Part shown: piece after piece, positions 21,041-41,046 of the stretch
Numbering within the stretch: the stretch's first letter is position 1
How the letters are laid out: every line of letters begins with the position of its first letter
NCBI GenBank assembly: GCA_949358305.1
Contig: OX442321.1
Span: forward strand, 9,511,605 to 9,575,604
Reading direction: 5' to 3'
Source of the DNA: Strigamia acuminata
Lineage: Eukaryota > Arthropoda > Chilopoda > Geophilomorpha > Linotaeniidae
Length of the DNA stretch: 64,000 nt
Translations under genes and position numbers: made by a program
Notes under the pieces: generated by a model
Told to the model about the DNA's origin: nothing
The model's input: the letters and a program-made list of their open reading frames with translations, nothing else
The model's database searches: none

Positions 21041-22468
21041 TCACGTTTTATTTTCACAATCATTTATCTCGAGGTTTCCATCAGTTTTGTCTAGAATTTC
21101 ATAAATGTTAAACGCTTCTCCAGCAGCAATTCCATATCCTTTGGACAATCCGTGTGGATTGGACGGGCTTTTACAGTCCATAGTTACTTCTTTTCTCAAC
21201 ACAGTGTCAACATCGACGGCACTAAAGAAAGCGACAGACTAAACAAAACGTAACCAAAGAAAAGAAAAGAAATGTAAATTAAAATCAAAATGTTAATGAT
21301 TTTTTAAAAAACATTTCGAGTGCACAAACTTGAGGCAAATCATGCATTCCTAATTTGTAGGCGAACAAGGCCCGAGTGAGCAAATTGGTAATCTGCAACG
21401 CAAGACACGCCCGATATCTATCCTCCTCTTTCACCAGGTATCGAACTTCGTCGTGGATCGAGATTGAAAAGCGAGCATCGATTCGATACAAACTGCACAA
21501 CCATCGCATGCTAACCAACATGAGATGCAGGTAGTCAACGGCCGAACTCTGAACGACCCAATTGATCCTACTCGTCATAAACTAGACAAAAAAATAATAA
21601 TTGTATTAATACATTTGTACGATACGGTGTATTCAAACTCGATACATTTTGACCGACAACGGCTGGTTCCAACGAGCGACTAATTCTGCATCCGAGCACC
21701 GGTGTACGCGGCTCGTCCGAATGCGCGATCGCCTCCAACTGGTTGAACATGGCGGATTCCGTGCCGCCGACCCACGCCGACTTTCCCACCACGTCGACGA
21801 AGCGCAAACAACTACGAGCGGTGTGTAGATTAAGCGCCATTAATTTGAGCATCGTTTGTTTCTGTTTACCAATTGGTGATCATGAGCATGTTGACAATTT
21901 CTCCTTTGGTTAAACACGGATTGCCACTCGGCGAGGTTCCTTTTATGCGTTTCCACTCCTTGTAGACTTCGATGCCAGTCTCGTTCAGTCGCTATCTGAG
22001 TTTTTCACAGTTGCGAGTGAACAAATATTGAATCGTTACGTGACATTTTACCCCCTGACTCCCTTAGTCGCTGCAAACATGGTGCGAGCTTTGTGTTTGG
22101 CCTCTTCCGGCGTAAGTTGGTGATTAAATTGCTTCAATAACTGCTGGGCAAACGGTTGGCCGGCACCGTAAATTCGGCCGTAGTTCATCACTTTAGCGTG
22201 ATCGCGAGAAATTCCTACGGTTTTGGCGGTGCGGCTGTGCACGTCGGTCCCGTCCGATTTTCGGCCTTGGAGCACCATCCAACCGCTGGCAGTACAACCT
22301 GGAAAAAAAAATTTAAAATTGCATAAATACGCAAAATCAAATTCAAAATGGTGAACCCACCATATTTCCATATTTCCATATTTCCTGAGAATCGACGTCT
22401 GCACCAACAAATCTGTATCCGGGCGGCGCTTGGATCATCGACTTCAATTCGCTGCCGACACGATCGGA
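21041..22468 (-). pseudogene. POLG: Mitochondrial DNA polymerase gamma, C-terminal fragment, probably non-functional
   Basis: Minus-strand exons carry clear Pol gamma polymerase-domain text: [17 protein letters not shown] with VGADVDSQE (motif A), [16 protein letters not shown] with [13 protein letters not shown] (motif B), [31 protein letters not shown], and [10 protein letters not shown] (motif C), ending GNLEIND. Introns are kept, so this is a segmental copy, not a retrocopy. Four defects suggest decay. The exonuclease and linker half is absent upstream, where RBMX2 starts. About 15 residues after motif A are missing at a threefold ATATGGAA stretch. The exon phases at that point do not match. 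A TAG falls in frame in place of the tyrosine before RLNETG if the best donor is used. Misassembly is an alternative explanation. Confidence 0.75.
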
Positions 22469-22520
22469 CTGACAATGTGAGCAGAAATTAAAAAAATTTA
22501 AAATTAAAATCTCGCTGCTC

Positions 22521-22540
22521 CCTTCCCACAATGCAATCCG
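22521..22540 (+). promoter_or_regulatory. ZNF143/Staf-like motif upstream of RBMX2
   Basis: The sequence ccttcccacaatgcaatccg resembles the ZNF143/THAP11 core and lies about 140 bases upstream of the RBMX2 start codon. Related copies occur at 20631-20652 and, weaker, at 20016-20037. Confidence 0.35.
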
Positions 22541-22679
22541 AGAATAAGACGAGGACGTTAGCTTCGACCTGGTGGCAGTTTGTAGAACTAATTGATTTAG
22601 GTTTAATCTACAGTAGGCTGGAACAACACAAATACGTTCCGTGAATATAACCAAACCAACGTCTACAATATAACATGAA

Positions 22680-23989
22680 ATGAATCCATTAAGGTGCGTA
22701 AAAAAATTTTACTAAAACTATGATCGTGTATTAAATCTGATATTTTCTTTTACATGAAGTAACGTGCGTTTAATCAACGAGCTAAATAAAAAAGAAGTGC
22801 GCCTAGGGATCAACGAGAAAGCTTCCTGGCACAACGAATATAAGGATTCTGCCTGGATTTTTGTCGGAGGACTGTCGTACGAACTCACGGAAGGAGATGT
22901 TGTCTGCGTATTTTCTCAGTAAGTTAATTAAAAACGCAACACGTTAATGAGCCATACATTGAAACGATTTGCTTCACAGGTACGGAGAAGTAGTTAATAT
23001 AAATTTAATACGAGATAAAGCAACAGGAAAATCAAAAGGATATTGTTTTCTCTGTTACGAAGATCAACGTAGCACCGTGCTAGCCGTCGACAACCTAAAC
23101 GGCATTAAAGTAACAAGATATTTTATTTGGCTCGCTTCTATCGATAGATAAATTAATTTTAATTTTTTTTCAGCTTTCCAATCGAGTTGTGAGGGTAGAT
23201 CACGTTGCAAACTACAAAGTCCCGAAAGACTTTGCCGATACCGACCCACTGGTTAAAGCGCTCCGAGATGAGGGTTGCGGTCCGAGTGTAGTAAAGAAAC
23301 CTACCGATGATTTTATTGAAATCGTAGAAGAAAGGAAAATTTCACCGAAGGTCGAAAAGACCACGCCGAAGAAAGCGAGTTCTCGCGAAGATGAACGTAG
23401 ACATTCGAAGGATGAAATAAGAATTAAAAAAGAAAAGAATGATGCTGAATCATGCGACAAACACAACGGCAGAAAAAGAAACGAACGTGAAAACGATTCC
23501 AAGTCGCACAAGTCGAGGCGAAACCGGTCGAGAAGTGAGTCCGGATCACCGGCACGACACGACGTCCACAAGTCGAGGCGGAACCGGTCGAGAAGCGAGT
23601 CCGGATCACCGGCACGACACGACGCCCACAAGTCGAGGCGGAACCGGTCGAGAAGCGAGTCCAGATCACCGGCACGGCACGACGCCCACAAGTCGAGGCG
23701 GAACCGGTCGAGAAGCGAGTCCAGATCACCGGCACGGTACGACGCCCACAAGTCGAGGCGGAACCGGTCGAGAAGCGAGTCCGGATCACCGGCACGACAC
23801 GAGGCCCACAAACGTCAAAATCACTCGTCAACGAACAGGCAAAAACGTAGAAGATCTAGAAGTAGATCAAAATCACCCAGGACCGATCGGCACGATCGAA
23901 AAGAAAGAAATGCATTTGAGTCGACGAAGTTGAGTCACCCCAAACGACATCATCATTCCGAATCATCACGTCACCACAAAAGAACATGA
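22680..23989 (+). CDS. RBMX2: RNA-binding motif protein X-linked 2 (Ist3/Snu17 family)
   Basis: Four exons (22680-22693, 22760-22918, 22980-23109, 23174-23989) give 372 codons plus stop. The N-terminus [17 protein letters not shown] and [16 protein letters not shown] are hallmarks of RBMX2. One RRM spans about residues 35-115, with RNP2 WIFVGGL and RNP1 [22 protein letters not shown] follows, as in orthologues. The protein belongs to the U2 snRNP-associated RES complex, which aids spliceosome activation and nuclear pre-mRNA retention. The C-terminal half is a long Lys/Arg/Ser-rich tail with five tandem 20-residue RS-type repeats. An earlier ATG at 22675 is followed by an immediate stop, so 22680 is chosen. 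Confidence 0.93.
23507..23806 (+). repeat. Five 60-bp coding repeats in RBMX2 (RS-type)
   Basis: Five near-identical 60-base units beginning cacaagtcgaggcg encode [20 protein letters not shown]-type repeats. High identity between units suggests recent expansion or ongoing homogenisation. As in the secreted repeat gene, other frames stay open as shadows. Confidence 0.95.
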
Positions 23990-24255
23990 ATAAATGAAAT
24001 AAATAAAAAAAAAGAGAATTTTTTGTTACCGTATGTGTAATGTTACTTTATTTACAATTTCGAACAGATGACGATTATTTATAAAACTGTGTTTAACAAC
24101 TAACACGAACACAATGTTATTTAAAGGAAAGGATTGTACAAACCAACGACGAGACAACGTACAAATAGCCTACGAGCCAAAATAAAATACCTTTAGTAAG
24201 CGTCATTTTGCGTAAATTCGCAACAGTTAATACTGAAAAATTCGGTTCAAGAGCT

Positions 24256-32514
<8,259 letters not shown>

Positions 32515-33443
32515 TTTGAAAACTTAAAAAGAAAATATATTTTACAAACGAGTTTTGCGTTTTGACAGCTGTGTAATACTCACCAATGTAAATCGAGGGT
32601 TTTCAAACGAAATAATAGTGATGTAAGCATTGGTTTGGCGAAAAAATAAATAATTGTGTTCAATTGTCGTAGTTTTTTAAACTTAGGCCATAGTTCTTAA
32701 ATTGGCCCCTCCCGTAATACGTTCGGAAGCTGCATTAGACAGCCATCTTGAATTCTAAGAGATCGCAGCATCCCAATATGGAGGTTGTTTACATCTGACG
32801 TCAGTGACAAGGTAAAAAAAAGAGTAAAGTAAGGATACCGCCATCTAGTGATTCCCATCGAAAACAGGTCGGGTAAATAGTGTCACCAGATGGCGCTCCG
32901 TTAGAAAACCTTTTAAATCTTATCTGAAAAAAATTGTACAAAAATTTATTTTTTTGTAATCAGGCAAAAAATTACATAAACCAAAAAAAAGATATTTAAA
33001 AAATTTTAGACTGCAACAAATTGATCTGAAAAATCATTAATTAGGTACTTTCAGACAGTTTCGAAACTGGACATCCTCCAAAATAAATAAATAGAATCTA
33101 TATTACTGAGATATAAGTAATGGGGAGAGACTTAAGTGGTAATTTATTGATTAAAATAAGTTAGGAATCATTTGTAGACAAGTTTGTCTAATCTCAACGC
33201 CACCCCTATCATTAGGCAGAGTAAATTGATAAATCTTTTTTTGTCTTTCAATTTGGGGCGCACTTGCATGGCATTGGTCAGTATTTCGTAACGTCGCAAA
33301 AGTTAAAATACACAGTTTGACCTTTGATAACTTACAACTAAAACAATACCTCGCAATCTACAGAAAGATAAGAGCATAAACCAGGGACATGAAAGTATAT
33401 AAGTGTAATAATCTGCACATACATATATAAAAGTAAAAAAAAA
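32515..33443. promoter_or_regulatory. Divergent NALCN/MAO intergenic region with CTCF-like sites
   Basis: No coding sequence. Two motifs resembling the CTCF core lie 45 bases apart in opposite orientation: TCACTAGATGGCGG on the minus strand (32839-32852) and CACCAGATGGCGCT on plus (32883-32896). An agccatcttgaa YY1-like motif lies near 32740, close to the probable NALCN start. Factor identity is inferred from consensus only. Confidence 0.4.
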
Positions 33444-35852
33444 ATGGCAGAACAAGATGAAATAATAAAAACCGAAGTAATAATAGTTGGAGCAGGCCTG
33501 AGTGGTAGATATCTATACATTCATTAAATATTAGCATCAATAACCCCCACTTTACTAAATATATAATAATGAAATTATTAATTTAATTTTAATATCATTT
33601 CAGGTTTAGCAGCTGCAAAACTTCTTTCAGAAAAAGGAGTGCAAGTTACGGTCTTGGAAGCGAGAGACAGAGTTGGAGGACGGACTTTCACGAAAAAAGT
33701 GAGAATTAAGTTATAAAAAAACTGTTATAAAAGTTCATATTTGCAAAGAAATTTCTTATCAGGATCCCCTGTACGGATGGGTAGATTTAGGAGGATCTTA
33801 CGTGGGACCAACCCAAAACCACATATTGCGACTTGCCCATGAAATGGGAGTCAAAACGTACAGAGTTTTTTCAGATTTAGATTTTGTACACTTCAGTAAG
33901 GTACAGTTTGTGTTTACTTTTGTTAACTTGATGTTTCTTAACCTACATTTTAAATGATGATACAGAATAAAAGGATTAGATACAACACCCAATGGCCCAA
34001 TTTTCCATCAAACCCCTCAGCTACATGGGAATTGACTTACACTATGGATATTATGGATAAAATGGCCGAAGAAGTATGGTTATATGGGGTAATTAAGCAC
34101 TTTTGGGTATAAAAACGAGATAAAATGGTTTAGATTCCTCCTGAAGCTCCGTGGAAAGCACCGAGAGCAAAAGAATGGGATAGCATGACGTTGCAAGACT
34201 TTTTCGAAAAGCAATGTTGGACCGAGTAACGCAAAAGTCGAAACACTTCTTAAACCTTTACTCAAATCTCCATTTTACAGAGAAGCTATAGAATTTGGTC
34301 GATGCTTTTGCCAGGCTAATGTAACTGCAGAACCATGGCAGATGTAAGTTAATGAGAAAAATGATTAAATAATTAATTAATTATATAAGAATTTTAATTT
34401 TAACAACCTAGATCCTTATTGTGGTTTCTGTGGTACATACGAAGCAGCTGCGGGACAGTTCGTATTTGGAATGTTTCTCAAGGAGCGCAGGAACGTAAAT
34501 TCATCGGAGGAAGTCAACAAATATCGGACAAAATTGCCGAACGACTCGGGGGTGAAAAATTCTAAACCATCAGTTGAATATTCAATTATTTACTCCATTT
34601 GTTTCCAGATTCTGTCAAACTAAACAGCCCCGTTTGCAACTTAGTTCAGAGTGCTGATTTTGTGACTTGCCAAACCTTGGATGGAACAACGTACCAAGTA
34701 CGCACGAACTTACAAATTCTGGAGGAAATAATTTACATTTCACATATTTTAGGGAACCAACGTCATCATGGCAATTCCACCTCCACGTAAAACGATCAAT
34801 GAATCACGTATATCTATACATTTACAAATACTAATATTTTTCAGTACTTTTGAAGATTCACTACGACCCTGCTTTACCACCGAGTAAACATCAATTGATT
34901 CAACGCGTGAGCATGGGCGTGTGTATCAAATGCGAACTATTCTATAAAAGACCGTTTTGGCGCGAGAAAGGTGTCTTATTTTACAATGTTGCATTACCGG
35001 TGTGGTAAAAATAATTGCTCGCAATAGGTATGAATGGATTCATCACGTGTGCCGATGGGATCGAATGTGTCGGCAACGTAACCGACGATTGCCTTCCAGA
35101 TTCGGATTTAGCTGCCTTGACTTGGTATTAAATCTACTAATATTAGTTTAGTTACAAATAAAATTCAATTTGCATTCCAGTTTTGTGTATACGGAAAAAG
35201 CGTTTGAGTTGCTAGGGATGAATAGGGAAGGCAGAATTAAAAGCTTGACGAAAAGTTTGTGTAAAATTTTCGGCACTCGCGAAGCAGAAAATGTAAACAT
35301 TTAATATTAATTGTTGGGTAATCAAATTGATTTGTTTTTATAACAAGATCGTTGCGTATGAAGATCAAAACTGGGTCGGAGAACAGTACACTGGCGGTTG
35401 CTACACAACGACTTTTCCACCAGGAGTTGTCACACAGTTCGGCAGGTAAAATTATCATTCAAACTTGTTGCACGTACAGAAAATAAAAATTTCTATGAAT
35501 TTCTACAGTGTACTAAGAGCACCATTTCACCGCTTAATTTTTGCTGGCACGGAAACCGCTTCCGAATGGTCGGGATACATGAACGGCGCCGTTGAAGCTG
35601 GCGAACGAGCAGCCAGAGAAGTGCGTTTACATTTGAAATTGTCAAATTGATGTCATAAATAGTTTGTATGGATTTTTTTCAGTGTTTACATATGATGGGA
35701 AGATTAAAAAAGAGTGACATTTGGGTCAAGGAGCCAGACATGCCTGCAAGTATTCGAATTTTAAATTGTGATTTAAAATAATATATATTTTTTTCTCAGT
35801 TCGATTTTGGTCCCCGACTCTAATTTTCATCAGTTTTGTCATACGACTGTGA
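33444..35852 (+). CDS. Monoamine oxidase (flavin amine oxidase)
   Basis: About 13 short exons. The start [21 protein letters not shown] gives the FAD dinucleotide-binding motif, with [11 protein letters not shown] following, then [44 protein letters not shown] and [18 protein letters not shown] match MAO-A/B throughout. The cysteine that binds FAD covalently is present in TGGCYTT (SGGCY in vertebrates). The C-terminus is short, ending [14 protein letters not shown], a plausible tail anchor for the outer mitochondrial membrane. The enzyme would oxidatively deaminate biogenic amines. Exons 33444-33504 onward join cleanly with GT-AG introns and I see no stop. Orthology to MAO-A or MAO-B is not separable, as those diverged within vertebrates. 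Confidence 0.93.
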
Positions 35853-36083
35853 AGAAATCACCAATTTCATGTTGATTTTCCATTAATTATGCTGTTATAA
35901 TTAAATAAAACAAAATTCAATCACGAAAAATAAAATTAAACTATCAATAAATTGCATTATAAAACCAATTTATTTCACCCTTGCCTTGCCCCTTAATATA
36001 TCGCAAAATCAACTCCGTGAACGTGACATTTCATTAAATGTATCATTTAATTATACCAATTTGCCGAGTCGAGCGTTCGTCAA

Positions 36084-37507
36084 CTATTTTGAAGACATGG
36101 TAAAGTTCTGAGTAAAATCATACTCGATAGTTGGAATGACTGCTTGAACGAATTTAAGAAAAATAATCAAATATCTGTACACGCCGAGTTCACCTCCGCC
36201 TTCAGTAACGGTTTGAATGATCTTTTTCATGACGTCGGCATGCCTGCCATGAAGTAAACCAGAAAAAACACGTTTTACTTCACTTTTCAAAAACTAATAA
36301 AATAAAATCCCATACTTGCAAGGATGCACAGACGCCTGCGGTGGTCCAGGAAGATGAGGATGGTGTTCCATCGTGACCGTTTTCTTCGCATGATCTTGAC
36401 TAAAGTCTTCGTACATTTGATCCACGGTTAACGGCTTTCGATTCTAGAAAAAATATTTTTTAATAAAAAATTTAAAAAATATGTATGTATCATTAACTTA
36501 CTTCGTCGTAACCGTATAACCACAATCTAGGTGTCTGGTAATATTTATCGTAAGTAATATTTAAATCGTACGTCCGAGTTTGGATTATTTCTCCGCCGGC
36601 GTTGTTCGTTTCCTTCTCGGTGGCAACTGGAATTTGCGTCAATGTTGCCTGCTCGATTAACAAACGTATTAGAAAAACATAAATAAAATTCACCGATTTA
36701 AAGCCGAGCCCTCACTTTATCTTCCACTTCGAGTAACCCACTCTCTTCAAATTCTTCCATGTCTGCAGCTTCATCATCATCTTCTTCCTCATCAGGATCG
36801 TGATTGTTCCCCGCATCACCCGCTTGAAATGCATTTTCGTTCTCCTGAAACAGAAATGTGTCTCAACAAGGACCAAAACATCAACACACTCGTCTTTACT
36901 TACAGACTCACTCAAAGTCATGTCTGTGAATTTTTCTTGCACGCCACCTATCGAATTTTCCGCTGCATAATGATGAGTATCTACCCATCCGCCATCCCCG
37001 TCGTCAGCCTCAATTATTTTCTCATTTTCCTCCTGATATTCCATTTGTTTACATCGCTTATAACAAGGAACTAACACGAAAAAAATAATATGTATTCAGA
37101 AATAAATAATAGGCCTAATTTATAAAGATTTTAATTCGATTTACCGTTCCTGGTAACGAGAAATTGTTTTTCTTTCGGCAAATATGATTTTAGTTTCGAT
37201 TCCTCGCCAGCAGACCACTGCCATGTTGGACATTGATGTACGAGATGATCACCAGCTATGACAAACTATTTTCAAAGAAATGAAATGATTTATCAAACAT
37301 TAGTTATCATTAATCACACATTCAATGTCAACAGACCTCTTCTGGGGTTATAACGCCAGTCTCTTGAAATTTCGATTCCTAAGAACGATAACGCTTATTT
37401 TAGAAAACAGAAAAATAAATTAAATAAATCGGTACCTTCAAGACTGGAGTTAGAAATTCGGCGACGTTGTGCGCTGTACCTTTCACCGTGTTTACTAAAC
37501 TTTGCAT
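36084..37507 (-). CDS. ATG3: Autophagy-related protein 3 (E2-like enzyme for Atg8 lipidation)
   Basis: Seven to eight short exons from [19 protein letters not shown] (37507) to [10 protein letters not shown] and TAG at 36084. Recognisable blocks are [43 protein letters not shown], then [14 protein letters not shown], and [12 protein letters not shown] containing the catalytic cysteine that carries ATG8/LC3. ATG3 transfers ATG8-family proteins from ATG7 to phosphatidylethanolamine on the growing autophagosome. An acidic, low-complexity insert ([16 protein letters not shown]) occupies the usual flexible region. It is convergent with MAO (about 230 bases between stops) and divergent from cyclin B3. 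Confidence 0.95.
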
Positions 37508-38322
37508 TTTTTAATGTTTATTTGGTCTACAAACTAGAAAGTGTTTAGATAAAAAAATGTCTCGTTTCTGTTCAAACTTAGCAACTCAAATCGTGCGGTT
37601 GACTTTACTAATCGCAACCTGCGAACTCGGTCCCAAAATTTCCTGCAATCAGTACACAAACGGTTGAAGATCACGCTCAATTTTACTATAGATCAAGTCA
37701 CCTGACAACTGACCTCCCAGGACAGACCGATGTGCGAGAACAGAGACCGGATTGGTCGTTCGTTAGTAACAGTCGGATCTAGCCGCAGGAACAATCAAAA
37801 CTGAATTTTATTTGTATTTTAGTTTTGTTTTATTAATTTTTTTTTCAAAATCCACTTTGATAATTATTATTATTTTTTTAAAAATGCCTTACATTAAAAA
37901 AAAAATTTTGTATCGTCCTCGAAGTAAAGTATCATGCGACTGTTTCCACAAACTAACACGAGTTAGCGCTGTCCTAAACATTTCATTGGCCAACCTAAAC
38001 CAATCGGCGTGCGACTTTCATCCAGCGACCGAATTTAAAGAACAAATTTATTTCTTCTCCTCGCTGTCTGTTTCTGCACCTGTTTACTGGTCAAATCGCC
38101 TAACTATTTCACCTTTTAATTACAACTTTGCAAGGATTTTACATCTATTAGGTAAGTAATTCCTAATCTAAAGCGAGAATAGTGAAATAATACCTCAAAC
38201 GGCGCAATATCGCCATTATTATATTTCAATACTGCAAATAACGATTTTAAAAGACAAATAAATTAGGCCTGCGCTTTGATTTGGTTAATGACCTTTGGTG
38301 TCTTTTAAATTTAGAATACACA
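37508..38322 (+). promoter_or_regulatory. ATG3/cyclin B3 divergent promoter with CCAAT boxes and 5' UTR
   Basis: Three CCAAT boxes are seen (attgg at 37751 and 37985, ccaat at 38000), a pattern common in NF-Y driven G2/M genes. A presumed untranslated exon ends at a gtaagt donor near 38152 and joins at 38315, just before the cyclin B3 ATG. A 115-codon frame at 37812-38159 lies in this UTR and is not supported as a protein. Confidence 0.5.
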
Positions 38323-40190
38323 ATGCCTCCGCCACTGACGAGATCCCACCTCAAGAAGACAACAGAGGTTAGTTAGTTACGAAATTCAGTTTGATTTTAA
38401 AATTATTTCATTTTAAAATATTTAAATTTCGTCTTTTCTAGATGCTGGCTTTAGGTAAAAACAAACGCAACTTGAGCTCGACGCAAAATGACAAACCCGC
38501 AAAGAAACGATCCGTTTTTAACGATATTACAAATGTAAGTTTATTTATTTATTATCAAACTAAAAAATCCGCCGTACAATTAATTTAAATAAATTTCTAC
38601 TTTAAGGCCAAAAAGACTAACGCCAAAGCTACGCCGGAGAACAAGAAAAAAGCTATAAAAGCCGATAGACCAACGAAACATGACAAAGATGTGTTGTACA
38701 AATTAGACAGCATCAAAAATGCCGTTAACATATCGCCCCTAGAACGGAGCTGCGAGCTAATAAACATCAGCTCCGGTAGTGAATATATGACTGCTGAAAC
38801 GAGGTAATTCGAATGAAAAATATATTTTTTTTAATTTAAATTTTAAATTATTTGTGATTTCTTTAGTGACAGTTTGGAATCCGAACCGAGCCTTCAATTG
38901 TCCGAAACCAGAGATGATAATGACGATGTAATGGTTAAACCTGAGAGAGAAAAACAAAATAAAAAAACAAATTATTTTTGCAGTCGCTAATGAGTTACGA
39001 AGAAGCAGTTACACCGGAGCCTGTACCAAATGTAACTCCTAGAACAGATTTACCGCCCGGCGTCAGGGATTTCGATTTAGATAACTGGCGAGATCCTTAC
39101 TCTGCTAGTTGTTATGCCACGGAAATATTTAACTACTTGAAGGAACGAGAAGTGAGACTGATATTAATATTAATTTTTTTTTTTTATTTGATTTTAATAT
39201 TTAAAAATTTTTTTTTAGGAAAAGTTTGCAGTAAAAGCATACTTGGGTCATCAACCGAATATTACGCGGTTTATGCGCGCGGTTTTAGTGGATTGGTTGG
39301 TGGAAGTGCAAGAAAGTTTCGAACTCAATCACGAACCCCTTTATTTAGCCGTGAAATTAGTCGACATGTTTCTACATCTAACTACTGGGCTAAAGAAGGA
39401 TTTACTTCAATTAGTCGGTGTCACTGCCATTTTCATTGCCTGCAAATTCGACGTAATTGTTTCTCGCCATTCACTACTCGATTTGATTTTAATTTTCTTT
39501 TCTTTTTTTAAAAATTCTTTAGGAACGATGTCCACCAGCTATTGACGACTTTTTATACATTTGTGACGACGCCTATACTAAAAAGCAGATGCTTATTATG
39601 GAGAAGAAAATTTTGCAAACCATTAATTTTGATTTGGGAGCGCCATTATCGTACACTTTCCAGAGGCGATATGCTCGAGTAAGATTGTAAAAATTTAAAA
39701 TTCCAAGTTCGAATTTTCTAATTGTTTTTTCTCATTACGTAGTGTGCCAACTTCGGTCTGCCCATTCTAACGCTTGCCAGATACATTTTGGAGACTTCTC
39801 TCATGGAGTATGAGTTTGTGGTCGTTTCGGACTCAAAATTAGCAGCTGCTTCGCTGTATTTAGCTCTTCTCATGCAGAAAACGAGCGAATGGGTAATTTA
39901 AATTGAAATAATGCTTTGTTTCGTGACATTAATGTGAAATTTACTCGCCAGACACCGCAACTTCAGTATTACTCGGGCTATGGAGAAACCGATTTGCTCA
40001 ATCTTGCGCAACAGATGAACAAAGTACTGCACGAATCAGACACGCCGGATACGAGAGTGATTCGCAATAAATATTCTCACGAGTAAATGCTTTATCCTTA
40101 TCGAGAAATACGATCGACAATTGATTTGGTTTTTGTTTGCCTTTCAGAGCGTTTTACAAGGTGGCTAAGATCCCCCTTCTGGCACTCTGA
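38323..40190 (+). CDS. CCNB3: Cyclin B3
   Basis: About ten exons from MPPPLTRSHLKKTTE to FYKVAKIPLLAL. The N-terminal third is basic and disordered and carries KRSVFNDITN, the cyclin B3 form of the destruction box, with phenylalanine where other cyclins have leucine. The cyclin box begins DPYSASCYATEIFNYL and continues FMRAVLVDWLVEVQESF (MRAILVDW motif), LYLAVKLVDMFL, LQLVGVTAIFIACKFDE. A second cyclin fold includes QTINFDLGAPLSYTFQRRYA. Cyclin B3 binds CDK1 and acts in meiosis and mitosis exit. The order of exons and all phases are consistent. An antiparallel ATG3 gene shares the upstream region. Confidence 0.95.
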
Positions 40191-41046
40191 AGTCTAAGAA
40201 TGAATTAGTTTTGATTTGGCCGCCAGTTTGTACAATTTTATAAGGACTTTATATTATACCTTGCAACTTTCATCAAGAATTCAAATTTCATTTTATACTC
40301 ATGGTTTGTATGCATTTTATTTGACAAATAATGGGACAAAAATTCGTTAGATATTTTTTTTTCTTTTTATAAAATTGTACCTTTTATGATTTAAGTGGGA
40401 TGTTTTTACTTTTTATTTCATTTACACTTATTGAAACTTGTATATATACAGTTTGATTAAACAATTTACTTTGCCAACAAAGTTGATGTGAAAATTTGTC
40501 CGAGAAAATTAGGATTTTTTTTGGATTTCCAAAGCATGTAGCACAACAGGGCACATCAGTTGTTGATGAGGAATAGGATCATGGCCAGAGTCCAAAAAAT
40601 CTACAAGTTTTAAAATTTTAAAATGGACTAGTTGGAAGAAAGTCGCAGTCCCCCCTAAATATTGCAGAAAACCACTTCAAACCACTCACCACAAACCTAT
40701 AAATTGGCAAATTAATTCAACGACTCGAAATCCATTTGTATTGTTTTCCACGTTACAGACAAATTTTATTACTTCAGGAAAAAACTGTTGAAAACGATTG
40801 ATATAAGAGAAAAACACGGCAACATGGACCCAACCACATCTCTGCTCGTTCAGTCGACATTAAAAATTCACCGGTGACCATTATCATTGACGAAATATTA
40901 CATTTTTTGGACAATACTAATAATAAATAATACTAAAGGCTAATTTCAAATCTGTACACATTGTAATTGACATTTTTCTTACATCAATTCATCAACAAAA
41001 GCAATTTTACTTTGGTTAATTACATGCTTTTATTATTGCAATGACG
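40191..41046. other. Intergenic, 3' ends of cyclin B3 and LRR gene
   Basis: AT-rich sequence with no coding potential seen. It contains the cyclin B3 3' UTR and the region downstream of the leucine-rich-repeat gene on the other strand. Confidence 0.6.

Noticed and set aside
23212-23831. Antisense and alternate-frame proteins over the RBMX2 RS repeats
   Set aside because: Shadows of 60-base coding repeats; the RRM gene in the sense frame is clear.
37812-38159. 115-codon frame upstream of cyclin B3
   Set aside because: No family resemblance; it lies in a probable 5' UTR exon ending in a gtaagt donor.
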